From Eleusine coracana subsp. coracana (lineage: Eukaryota; Streptophyta; Magnoliopsida; Poales; Poaceae): a stretch of DNA of 64,000 nucleotides. The stretch lies in the NCBI GenBank assembly GCA_032690845.1, contig CM064424.1, positions 44,157,511 to 44,221,510 on the forward strand, in the 5' to 3' direction. The translations under genes and the position numbers were made by a program. The first letter of the stretch is position 1. The number at the start of each line of letters is the position of its first letter. Under the pieces are notes generated by a model. It did not search any database. It was not told the DNA's origin and saw nothing but the letters and a program-made list of their open reading frames with translations. Positions 45,675 through 57,146 of this stretch are shown piece after piece.

Positions 45675-47592
45675 CTCTTATGTGTAGTCATGCATGTTAG
45701 TTCTTCTTTGGTTTTTATTTCTGGCAAACGAAGCAAGTATGATATAATTGATGTATGTATTTCTTTTTCAACAGTAAGTTAAGTTTTGAAGGTGTAAGGC
45801 TTCATGAGGCAGGGCAGGTACTTCTGGACCGATTTCTGCAAGTAGCCTTACCAAACGATAAAAAGGGCTTATATGATTGCTCTCATTTGAGTTTGTTCTG
45901 TATATAATACTGATATATAAATACAAAGCAACAGGAGAAAGGCTGGCCAGCATATAAAGGGAATTATTGCTACCTAGTTGTTGATATTTTGCTTTCCTCT
46001 TTCACATTCGTTCAACGGTATGAAGCTTCAAAATGATTTTATTTCAATGTTTCATATTAATTGTTGACGTCGCGGTATCGTACAAACCAAAAAGAAGTTA
46101 ATTGTTGACGTCGGGTAAGTGAAGACTTGTTCCAACTTCGCCCACCGCTGTGACCTCTACTAACAGAAAAAAGAGGGAAGTGAGAGAGGCGGTGACCATG
46201 TCGAATGGTCGATCCGGACAGGCTACCGTGCTCAAGGACCGCCCCAGACGCTGGTCGTGGAACGGGATAAAATCTCCCTGGATGTTTGAGAAAAAGAGTA
46301 AAATACGTCCGGCGTGTTTAAACTTTTCTTGTATGCTCACTTGTGTCTATAAACTATGAAAGTGGTCGTCTAAATTCACGATCGTGGTGTAACAGAGGTC
46401 CAAATGTATTCAAACTTAGCTATTAGCATTGACATGCTTGCCAAATAGCAAGTGACGTGCACATGTATGCCTAAATTTTTGTATCATGTAAAGTCAAAAT
46501 CATTTTGTAATGTCTTCTAGCTCATACGAAATCAGCTAGACAAATGCATTATTTGATTTATTGAGTTATATCTTTGTATATCTTCATTCAATTTAGTCGA
46601 AATTTCCGCTTTAGCATCGATCTAACAGGTCATGTGCATCACTTAAGTAGATCATAGACCCAAATGAGTGTGCAAAAAAAGTTGAAGGACCCTGGTGCAT
46701 ATCACTCAAAAAGAGTGAAATCTAGCTAAATTTAGGAACCATCTTCTTCTTTCTATGCGGTTGATACGGAAGCTAGTTGCATGATTTGGACTAGCATGCT
46801 TTAGCCAGGCAGCACAATCATGGAAAGAGAAAAGAAGGCACATAACATATCTCAACCGTATTATGCGAAACTTTCTTGTTCAACCTCTACATGCAAATAA
46901 AGTGCGGAAAAAGGGTTATTTGAATGGAAGTGTATTAGATTAATTTTCAAACCATGCATAGGAGGGAACATTAACTAATTTCTCAACAGCTCGCCACCTA
47001 TCAAACCAGAGTCAATATCATGGGGAATCATTAATCAACTAGGATTTTTTTTTTTAGAAAATAGAAGATACTTCCCGCTCCTGCTAGTCCGCACAATGTT
47101 TAAATCATTACATAGTACAGCATATGTTGATTTTCTAGGGGAAACATGAACAATAATTAAGCGGGACAAATCAACTAGATGGAATGAACAAGTAACAATG
47201 GTTTCCAATAGTTTATTCATATATCATGTATTAGTTTCCATACAGTTTTCAAAGATTTTTTTATGAAAGAAAATTCTATTTTATCGAACAAATATAAGTA
47301 TTCCAGCCTCTACGTCTCTCTCGATATTTAGCCAATGTTCCAAAGTTAGGATTCTGTGTCTCTGGCTCCTAAAACAGAATTTTTCCTTGCATTGTTGCAG
47401 TCGAAACAGCCTTTCAATGTCTCGTGTTCTACTTCTATTGGCCCAATTGTTATTTCTGTCATACACAGCATTCAGGCTTATGCTCAAACACTATTATAAA
47501 GTATTGGTCCCTGAAGCCTCCTAACCCAATCATGAATGCATTAGTTCCCAAGGGGATGTGACTTGCATCAAGTAAGAACACTTAAAAAAAAC
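45675..47592. other. Intergenic stretch, no gene recognised
   Basis: Only short ORFs. A GTTGACGTCG motif is repeated at about 46062 and 46101. A part (45895-46040) weakly resembles 38030-38220 (see findings). Confidence 0.4.
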
Positions 47593-48660
47593 AGTTTTAC
47601 TATCCAAAATATTGATCGGTAGTTTTTAAAAAACTACTGGATAGTAGTTTGATCTAATGATATGTATTCCATAATCTAAAATCATAACTACTAGCTAGTA
47701 GTTTCTCAATTTGAGAGCAATATCGAAAAATTAAGGGTGTGTTTGGCTTGGTTATGACTGTGAAAAAAGCTGATGTGGGCTATGTGGTGTGAAAAAAGCT
47801 ACTATGAGATATGAGTTGAGAAAAAGCTGAAAGCTGTTTGGTGAAAATGACTATGAAAAAGTGACTGAGTTGATACCAGTAAAATAATGTGTTATTCATT
47901 CAAATTTACATACAATTTAAAAGCTTCATCTTAATTTCTTTAGATTAACATGCAATTTTTCTTAAAAAAATAAAAATTCAAATAATAATAATAAGTTTTT
48001 TAAAAGGTTTTTTAAAAAAATTTAAAAAGTTTTCAAAAAAATCAAAATTTTTAAAAATTGAAAACATTTTTAATAATTAAAAAAGTTTTATATAAATTCA
48101 AAAAGTTTATTAAATTTAAAACTTTTTATTAATTTAAAAATCCTATCTACCTGCTTTATTAATAAAATCTGATAAAATCCAAACTTTTTTATTAATAAAA
48201 TCTAAAAAATTTAGAATTTAAACCATATTAAATAATTTTAAAAGTTTTTTAAGAAAATTTGATAAAAAAAATCCAAACTTCTAAAAACCAAAGGCCAAAA
48301 AAGCACCTATCTACCTGCTTTTAGAAATAAACTAGCTAAAAGCTGATTTTGACTGTGACTTTTTCTAAAAGACAACCCCTTTAGTTGAGCTTTTGGCTTT
48401 CTTGAAAAGTCAAAGCCAGGAAAAGCTCAACCAAACACTAAAAGTTGTAGATTTATAGTAATTAATTTTATTATTATAAATAAAGTTACATTAATAATCT
48501 ATTTAATAACTAATGTTTTATATATTTTAAAGATGAACTAACGTTTTAATAATTTGTAGACTTAATATTCTATCGTAAAAATAAATATAAATTTATTAAT
48601 TAAAAGTGCAATTATAAAATTACCTTTAAACTACTTTCCAGTATTTTGGACAGTAAAACT
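47593..48660. mobile_element. MITE with AGTTTTACTRTCCAAAATA inverted ends
   Basis: The left end AGTTTTACTATCCAAAATA and the inverted right end AGTTTTACTGTCCAAAATA match at 18 of 19 positions. Subterminal ACTACT...AGTAGT motifs are present on both sides. There is no ORF. Another MITE is nested inside. Confidence 0.75.
47735..48440. mobile_element. Nested MITE with GTGTTTGG ends
   Basis: The left GGGTGTGTTTGGCTTGG and the inverted right AGTGTTTGGTTGAGC share GTGTTTGG, as in Tourist- or hAT-like MITEs of grasses. The inside is AT-rich, with repeated AAAAGCT motifs near both ends. Target duplication not resolved. Confidence 0.55.
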
Positions 48661-50025
48661 CATTAAAAAACATGAGAACATGATTGAAAAAAGACTTTGG
48701 TTTGTAGGGCTTTATCTAGAGGGTATTCAGTCTTCACATTGGCTCTTGTTGTCTTATGTACAGAGCGATGTATTAATTTGACAGCTACTTATTGATTTAG
48801 TACTACGGTGATGCAGAGCGTCGAATTCCTTATTTATTTTCGGGCAAAAAAACTCAGCGTCCTGTATAAAAGACCACAGTTTTTTTTTTCTTTTTACACG
48901 TGAAATCAAAATCTATTAATTATCACTGGACCCATAAGAATCGTATGTTTGATCTGCTACTCCGATTTATAGTGAGTGTTAGAGTATATTTGTCACTATT
49001 TTAATATATTATCCTCCTACATTATATCAGTGATCCTATAATCTGTGGAGGAGCCTCCTAAATTATACATATTATGACCAAATATATTGGTTAACTATAG
49101 GATGAACATTGACACGCGTCGATCACTCGACACACCACGTGTCGTAGCCCATTCTAAACAACCAATACAATAATATTCGATCATAATAGGTGTAACTTCG
49201 ATATTCCCCGGCATGCACAACAATGCTCAAGATCAATATTGCATACCGCTAAGCCACATTTGTAACCATCTTCATCACAAGAATTAACAAGAGAATAAAG
49301 TAATACATTACAAAACAAATCTTCTTCATTAGTCATATTTACAATAAAAGGGAGTTTAGAGCTCATATGCTAAGTGCATAACAACCTTAGCATAAACAAG
49401 GATATAGATATAAGGGTTTGATTCTTGTAAAAGAGTTTTATACAGTGGAATTAAAAAACAAAAGATGACAATGTTCCACTATAAACACCATCTGCATCAT
49501 ATGCCCGACCATCAGCTACTCATGTCCCTCACCCCCATCGGTAGCAGGATAGAAGTAGCCATAAACATACTCATCCTCACCTGTAAAACTCAATAAATAA
49601 CATCATGAGTACGAAGGTACTTAGCAAGACTTACATAAAGAGTCATATAGCTCTCAATCAATAGAATATGCATTTGGCCGTGGACAAGAAATAAGCAAGT
49701 AGGATAACAAGTGCATAAAAGTCATTAATATTTTTCAAGTAAATACTTGCAATCCTATTTAATATAAGTGAAGCTAAAGGGCAACACCTACAAAAAACAA
49801 TCCCATTACATAAGTAAAAGTACTAGTAGTTCATATTTCTTCCATCTCCCAAACCATATCCTATGGGAAAATAATCATAATGAATGGAGACACCCTAAGA
49901 CATGGTCATAACCGAGACCGTGGCAATTCGAATTGATTTTACACCCTGTAGGGTTTGTATAACTTTACCCACATGCCACAAAGACCACCGCCCATACGAC
50001 CCGTCAGTCATAAGGAGTAATTCAT
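48661..50025. other. Noncoding repeat-derived stretch
   Basis: No coding. The part 49440-49960 (…ATGAGTACGAAGGTACTTAGCAAG…) has the style of noncoding internal regions of grass LTR elements, which I recognise only in general terms. No borders could be set. Confidence 0.35.
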
Positions 50026-52189
50026 TGTGACAACCCTTCCAAATATGCTCCGACTATTTGTCAGATGTCCGATCAAGGCGACTTGGTCGCACTAGGCCCT
50101 CGGGGGTCATCCCTAGCACCTTCTTCAGCCCCCGAACTCGCAAGCCAAATGGTCGCAGCTAGATAAGGAGTGAGGCTTGCCTACCCATATGTCAGCATGT
50201 GGTATGTATGATTACGTGCCAAGGTTTATGTATAAACTATCAAGGATTTCTCATCTATCTAGTTTGTAACCATCATTAACATATTCAGCATGACATGGTC
50301 AATGATAAGTACCCACCTATGTCATGCGAACGTTAGTGACCTTCCACCGTTCGACTTCTACCGTATTAATATAAGGCATCACTAAGCAATTACCGATTAT
50401 CCCAACATCTGAACCTACCCAATTTGGTTATAAAGATAAGAGGTAAATCAATAAGCAAGTAAGGTAATGCAACAAGTAGGAATCGACAATTAACTTAGTG
50501 CCCAACTAATGCAATAGGTCAATTGACTCAAGCACAATCATTTAGACTCATCCAAAATAGTTTAATATATGCATAGATGCTTGCCTTGAGCTGTAGGTAT
50601 CTCACTCACAGTCTTCGTATCAGCACCACTCTCAACACCACCAGCGTCACCCTTCGGTTCCTCAACTCCTAGTAAAAACATAATGCATCGAATGAATGAC
50701 ATGAAATGGTGACTAAATGATATGCAAATGCTATGAAAAATATTAGACATGTAGTGCAGTGAGTTAGGATTGCAATGCAACAATATTCATGGTCATTGGA
50801 TTACAAAAGCTCTGGCTAGAATTAATTAGGCCCAGTGCACTCAAATCTGGGCACTAATCAAAGAATTAATACATTAATTTTCTGGAAGAAAATGATGATG
50901 ATTAGTATTTTTTCCTTGATAGAGGACTTCCATACGAAGTTAAAGAAACAAGTTTCATTGAAAACGTAGTTTGAATAATTTTTCTATGAATTTTGGAAGT
51001 TGACTGAAAAACAGGACATTACTTGTCCGATGCATAGGACAAGTCCGATGATTTCGTCGAACTCCAGAGAGCTTGGCAACCTGGATTGTCGGACTTGTCC
51101 GATTGATAGGACAAGTCCGATGAGCATAGGACATGTTCGATGGAAGGTCATGACCATGCTAAAAAATAGAGTTCTTGACGGTGAGGGATGCAATAGAGGT
51201 TAAATATTGCAAGAAAATGGAAGGGAATAGGTTGAGAAGCCTTACTTTGTTGCAAAAATATCTCGGACGGATTCAACAAGGTTGGGGATGACTTGACCTA
51301 GGGTTATTGATGTTGAGGACATCAATGGAGGAAGTTCACCGGAGTTGGAGGAGATGAACGAAATGCCTCACCCTCCGTCCATCGAGGAGACTCTAGGAGG
51401 TCGTGGGTGAGCTTGGGGAGGCCTTCTCCTTCGATTTCCGATAACAGGGACGACGAGGCTTGCTCTCTTCTCTTGCCTTCAATAGGAAAAAGAATGAAAG
51501 AGATAGAAGAGAGAGAAGCAAGGAAGAGGAGTGGTTTTGATCTTTAATCTGACGAAAAAATGGATGGAGACGGTTGTGGGGGCCTTAGGGCAGTGAGAGG
51601 GAGGTCTCACGACACCTCGCAGTGATGGATGGGGCTAGGGAGGCGGTGCCACGCCCATGGCCACGCGTCACAGCCTCCTGTCTGGAGGTAGAAGAAGAGA
51701 GGAGAGAGGATGCAGGTGGGGTCACGCTCCTTTTTCTTTTTCCTGATTTTTGTTCCTCTCAACTTTGATCAAGAATCAACCACACCTATGGACTTCCAAA
51801 AATCATACCAATTTTTGTGATGAAAGATCTAGGATCAGAGCATCCCTTTTGATTGAAAACTCATGATAATGACTTGTAGAAAAAGAATTTAAATTCTTCA
51901 AAGTTGACACATTTCCAAGATAGGTTGAATTTTTAAGGCATCAAGACATTGCCTAAAAATTTAATAAAAATCATGTAAATTCAAGACATCATGTGAGTTT
52001 CACCCAGAAATTTTGTTTGGCATAAGGTTGCATTCAAAAATTTTGAGTCCCTTCACAAAGCATGAATTTTTGGCCAAAATTTGAACTCAATTCAAACTTG
52101 AATGAAATGCTTATGTAATGAAAATGCTTAAGATTCTTATGATGAATGATCATGCCCAGCAACATGTCATTAGGATTTGGCATGTTACA
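50026..52189. repeat. Candidate solo LTR (2.16 kb)
   Basis: Begins TGTGACAACCC and ends GCATGTTACA. The termini are inverted repeats except for one C/T difference. There is no coding sequence, and a palindrome array occurs in the middle, as in the LTRs of D and E. However, the flanks TTCAT and TAATC do not form a target duplication, so this is a hypothesis. Confidence 0.35.
51012..51146. repeat. Palindromic GGACTTGTCC/GGACAAGTCC array
   Basis: Five or more copies of a TAGGACAAGTCCGATGA/TCGGACTTGTCCGAT type motif within 135 bp, some in inverted pairs. Constant arms GGAC...GTCC parallel the arrays in E and D. Confidence 0.8.
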
Positions 52190-52529
52190 TAATCTAACCT
52201 CAACGTCACTTCCACATCGCGTCTCCGGGGAGATCCTTCTCCATGATCGCTGCCAGAGACAACGCCTCTGTTTCATGATCAATTGTAATGATCCGCTGTC
52301 CTCATTGTCTATAGTGTCGAGTCTCAACATAGATTGGAATTCTTCTGTAGATCGTATCGTCGCCATGATTATCGTACAATACAGATCAAAAGGCTACGCA
52401 GTGCATCACTTGGTCCAGATCCACGTGTAGGTTGCACCGCTGCAAGAGGAGTCACATCGTCAGGCTAGGTCTCCTCAGGACCGCTGTTGTGCACTGCATT
52501 ATGATGAGTTTCAGGGAGAGGAACACTTC

Positions 52530-53096
52530 CAACAAGACGTTGGTGATGATTTTTCATAGTGAGCTCATCATTTTCTCGGCCTGAAGTAAATCATTGATCA
52601 ACTCAGAGTAAGTTGCGTAATTCCTGGCACGGTACTGATGTCGTAAGACCCTATCAGATAGAATCATAGTGCTGAGAGTCTTCTCAATATTTTCCATTTC
52701 TATGGGTTCCTTCTCACAAAATCACAACTTGGCATAGATTTTATGAACAATATGGTTGTAGTCTCCAATGGATTTAAAATCCTGAAGATGGAGGTGAAAC
52801 CATTCATGATTTGCCTTAGGCAGGAGGACTGCCTTCTCTCATTCATACCTGTTTTCAGAGAAAGCCATAGTGTACTTGGCTCTTCCTTCAACACATACTC
52901 AACTTTGAGATCTTGGTGGTGGTGCAGCCTCATTCATACCTGCTTGATACTTGAGTCTATTATCTAGTGCAACCTCTCTCTGAGGAGTGAGTGCATGTAA
53001 AGTCCCACAAGAAGCCAAGATTATCTCGACGTCTATCGCCCATGTGGGGTAGTTTCTACCATCTTGAGCGAGCTCCTCAAACTCTTTGGCCATCAT
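52530..53096 (-). pseudogene. H: copia gag remnant
   Basis: Frames at 52899-53096 (MAKEFEELAQDGRNYPTWAI) and 52700-52933 (HHHQDLKVEYVLKEEPSTLW, GFTSIFRILNPLETT), then RVLRHQYRARNYATYSEL at about 52650, follow the order of a well-known copia gag family in plants. Frame breaks separate them. Zinc knuckle and pol are not found to the left. Together with the LTR-like sequence at 55386-55740 it defines a minus-strand copia relic. Confidence 0.75.
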
Positions 53097-53099
53097 TAG

Positions 53100-53850
53100 T
53101 ACCTATATGGGTAAATCAGAGATTTTTTTATCAAAAATCATCATGGTGTCGTCGTAATAATCATGCAAAATTTATCTCATGTGTTCATGCCTCGACATAA
53201 ATATTTGAGAAATACTTGTTTCTTAGAATAAAATGGAGGTAGTCACACTAAAAAAATTTTGCATTGAAATTCGCAAGAAATTGAATTTCAATCACAAATT
53301 CTCTTGTTACAAGAAAATAAATCTCAATTGCAATATCTAAATATGCAAGAAAATATAGTCTCATTTTGCATATCACTGTAAGAAACTCTAATTCTCAATT
53401 GCAATTCATGTTGTAAAATATATTATGTGTATAATTTTAATTCTTTTTGAATTAAATGTGACCTTACAAGAAAATAAATCTCAATTGCAAGTCAAAATAT
53501 TGTAAAGGTTGTTAGTATTTATTCTTCATTTTACTCTAGTTAAGTATATCATACTTAATAAGATGGAATTATCATGCAAGAGAAAATAATCCTCTATTGC
53601 AACATAACACCATGTCATGGGAGGACTCATTCAACATTTCTAAATACTTCATTAAATCATGGGAGAACCCATTCAACATACTACACATAGTACATGACTG
53701 GAAAGTAAAAATATACAACCTAAAACAACACTACACACAAATACAAGAAGGATTAGGGATTAATCTAAATTTTTACAACTCTAAAACAGTTAAAAACTAA
53801 AATAGCCATAATTCACAAGAGCCACAAGAGCCTGTGTGAAAAATGGCCAC
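53100..53850. other. AT-rich stretch with AATCTCAATTGCAA repeats
   Basis: The phrase (C)AATTGCAA preceded by AAATCTC or AATTCTC recurs at least six times between 53250 and 53610, next to ACAAGAAAATAA. No coding. Confidence 0.6.
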
Positions 53851-53869
53851 GTAAATCTGCCTTAGCCGC

Positions 53870-54069
53870 ATGGGCCAAGGCAACCTGGGCTCCGGCCCAT
53901 CCGGCCTTTCAGCCTGCCAGTGCCGCGCGCGTCCCGCACACCAGGGCAGTTTCAGCCCAGCCCACCAGCCGGGGGGTGCGGTGCCGGCCTGGCCCAGAAC
54001 TGGGAATGGTTCCTCGCTATAAAAGCAGTGGTAACCGCTGGGTTAGGGTTTCAACCCTAAACCCTAACC
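53870..54069 (+). promoter_or_regulatory. H region: promoter-like module (plus strand)
   Basis: Several GGCCCA/GCCCAGCCCA boxes (53871-53999), TATAAAA at 54018-54024 and tandem telo boxes AACCCTAAACCCTAACC at 54053-54069. A plus-strand ATG follows at 54094. It is opposite to the copia gag on its left. Confidence 0.55.
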
Positions 54070-54093
54070 GCTCCTGGTCGCCGCCGCCTCCAG

Positions 54094-55001
54094 ATGTCGT
54101 TCGGCCCCGCCGCCATGGTCTGCTCCAGCGCCGCCGCAAGAAGCCGCTCCGGCCCACCGCCACCTACCGCTCCAGCCGCCGCCTCCAGCCATAGCTCGGA
54201 CGCCGCCGCCTCCAGCCACAGCTCGGACCCGCTGCCTCTGGCCGCTCCGACTTGCCGCTCCTATTGCTCTGGTGCTGCCGCCTCCCCCTTCACGAGCCCG
54301 CATATCGGGAGAGCCGCTTCAGTGACTCGGTGAGTCATCCTGGTGGAGGACGTCGCCTCGCTGTTGCAGCCCATGCGCCGACCTCCCATCCGGGGCGGCG
54401 TGGTGGGGTGTCGACGAGGTGTGCATGGTGGTGGAGGAGGCGACCCCCATTCGGGGTATGGGGCGTCGGCGCCGGCGGTTCTCCCGCCTCTCTGGATCCC
54501 GCCGGCTCTGTCGCGACGAGGACATCGAAGTCCGACGAGCCCGGCGGGGTTGACAGCTCTGGATCTGTCGCCTGCGAAGCCATCCTGGCGGTTGGTCACC
54601 CTCGGCCACCGATGCGCATGCGTGCGTTCCGACGAGGTGGAGAAGGTGACGACGACGAGGTTTTGGCCATCTCCACTTCCTCGGGTTCTTCTTCGGCATC
54701 CTCCCCCTTGTCTCGGGCCGGGACCAGAAGATGGAGGAAGAAGGGTGAAGTGGCATGGTCGTCTGGTTCGTATCCAGATCCGGCTTGCATCAACAACGAC
54801 GTGTATGCTCCGGTGGAGAAGGAGGCCACGACGGTTCTAACTAGTGCAATGGCTGGAGTCCCGAACATCAATCGGGGCTCCTCGACCGGTGTCGGGGTTA
54901 GCAGGCGCGCCTCTCTCGGCGCGTTGATGTGGACTAGAGGGCTCCAGCGGTGTGTTGGGTTACTCGGTCCAGCCCCTGGATCTCCTCGAGGGGGTGAGTG
55001 A
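54094..55001 (+). CDS. Hypothetical GC-rich plus-strand ORFs behind the module
   Basis: The ATG at 54094 opens an Ala/Ser/Pro-rich frame with two AAASSHSSD-like repeats, ending about 54331 where a GTGAGT donor-like site occurs. A second frame, open to 55001, includes DDDEVLAISTSSGSSSA and RWRKKGEVAWSSGS. Composition is low complexity, and I recognise no domain. It may be a captured host first exon or an accessory unit of the retroelement. Not supported beyond openness and the promoter context. Confidence 0.3.
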
Positions 55002-55385
55002 AGCCCAAGTTCCTCACGCCGGCGTCATGGTTCTAGTGTTGCACACCAAAACCGTGGCGGCTGTTGGGGGCTCATCAGCCTCGTGGACGGCTGTAGATCC
55101 GGCATCCACCCCTTCTACCACGACGAGCACCACCATTCTGGTGGAAGTAGTTGTGGCGGAAAGGGCCACGGAAGTGAAGACCGTAGCGGCCGTGAAAGAT
55201 GCGACGGCCACGGTGGTCCTCTGGCGACGTGGTTGCAGACCACGTAGAAGGACGAGGAGGAGAGCAGTGAGTGCCAGGTCTGGCATGGGACTCACCGGCA
55301 AGGATTCCGGCAAGATCTCCGGCGAGGACTCTGGCGACCTTCTCTCTGTTCTCAGCAGTTAGAACAGTGCGTGCGTGATAACATG

Positions 55386-55740
55386 TTTAGAGTAAAAGTC
55401 TGGGGACAGATGATGTAAAGTGAATAGTCATCTTTTATTGATATACAGTAATTACAATTTATAGGGGAAAGAAGAATGGGGGCCAAAGAAGCCCCACATC
55501 TGAGAGGCGCATGTACGGACAGTTACCTTTTAGGCAGTTCCGCATGTGGTGATAATCAAACTGATCACCACGTTCTTAACGTCAACCACGCACCAGGCAG
55601 GAAGCGGCCTCCACCGTGCGAGCGCAGGAACCGATCTTGCTGCCTTCGGTTGTGCTGCACCAGGCCAACGCATAGCCTCTGGCCGTGTCCGTAGCCTTCT
55701 CTAATTCCTGTGTCGTGCCGTTATCCACAGTAGCAGTGCA
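55386..55740 (-). repeat. H: LTR-like sequence with half-tRNA-type primer site
   Basis: On the minus strand a TATAAATTG box (about 55455-55463) and the AATAAA-containing ATCAATAAAAGATGAC are followed by CTAAACATGTTATCACGCACGC at about 55366-55387. ATGTTATCA(G)CACG is the primer-binding sequence of several plant copia families. The outer border near 55740 is a guess. Confidence 0.5.
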
Positions 55741-57146
55741 ATACAATCCAACCATTATGTCCTATCTATTATTCTCTTACAGCAAGGATACATTGGTTCA
55801 AGTGAGTCAGGAGACTCAAATGTTTTTCTTGTGCATTTCTGTTACAAATCAAGATAGAGCATGTTTTCATAGTTGATTGAGTGACCAGTTTGTTGACAAG
55901 TCATGCGTCTAACACTGTTAATTCACAGGAAGTTATTTTTTCAGTATACACTAGTTGCACTGTTAATTCAGCACTGATTTTCCTTTCATGTACTGCCTGT
56001 CCGTGCCCAGTTTCATGCAGCCCCTCCGGCGTGTCACCTAGGAAGCTCTCTGGTCTCTGCTGAACAGAAGACGCTTTAAGCACGGAAGGCGTCAGTTACA
56101 GCTGAAGACGACTAACACTGTAACACACAAAGAGGAGGCAAACCTGGCGGGCCGAGGCATTCTTTAGAAGAAGTGACTCAACTAACCTTGGCCCAATGGA
56201 CTTGTAAAGTTTGTGTTCGGCTTGGCGACGAGATCCAGAAATTAAACAAGTATACTGCTCATATATTGCTTCCTTCCGATTTTTCTTTTCTTGACATAAT
56301 CATTAGTTTAACATATTTCCTAACTTTAATTGACTGAAAATTTTCAGTCAATGGTTTGTTACTATGTGTTTTAATTTTTTTATAAAATTGTCTATATAAT
56401 TATAAATCATTAGATTTAGATTCGATGGCTCAAAATAGTGAAATTTTTAGTCAGCTGAAAATTCTTACTTCAAATTCACACTGATAGCCTTGCCTGAAGG
56501 TCAAGAAAAAACAATGAGGAGTACCAAATCTGAGCGTCTCTCTTATTTAATCATGTGTTGACCAAACTTCACATTCTTGATTCAGCACTCATATCAAGCT
56601 GAGTCTCTGTATCACAGTGTCATCCTCCAGCTTAATAACGATCAAATACTGCCGCAAACGGGTTTGTTGATGGCTCCAGCAACAAAATCATGGTTGATTT
56701 GTACGTTCAGTTTGTGAGCAAGTCATCCGTCAGACATTGTTAACTTTTGTCTCATTCCACTAATAAAATATGCACCTATTACCCAAATAAGTGCAGAGAT
56801 TCTGGCGTCAGGATTCTGTTCAGTGTTCAAACTTTGGTGCCCTATGCGTAAATACCAGTATATCCACCATGGCTTCAACGCAATATCTTTGAACTTCTAC
56901 CAAATCTTTGCAATGGAAATCAATGATTTTGTTTTTCCCTTTTTCCTTTCTTGTTTCGGTTTTAGAGAAAATCTAGAAGGTTCATTGGAGAATTAAATAA
57001 TTTACACAACAAAATAACAAATCAGAACCTAAAATCGCAATGATATACATGCCATCCACTACACCTATGACCTATCTACTATAACTACTATACCATTACA
57101 ACATCCCATTTTGAAGTGTCGGCACCATGCGTCACTACGAGTTATA
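55741..57146. other. Region downstream of SCC4, no gene
   Basis: Short ORFs only. The 3' UTR of SCC4 (minus) should lie just left of 57147. The text contains scattered AT-rich repeats without clear ends. Confidence 0.4.

Noticed and set aside
46150..46359. Plus-strand 69-codon ORF (MTSTNRKKREVREAV...)
   Set aside because: Short and isolated, with no promoter, splice context or recognised similarity; insufficient support for a gene call.
54053..54069. AACCCTAAACCCTAACC as an interstitial telomere repeat
   Set aside because: Only about two units, placed just after a TATA box; a telo-box promoter motif is the simpler reading.
54261..54871. Minus-strand ORFs of 82-145 codons
   Set aside because: Complementary shadows of a GC-rich region without stop codons; no recognisable protein.
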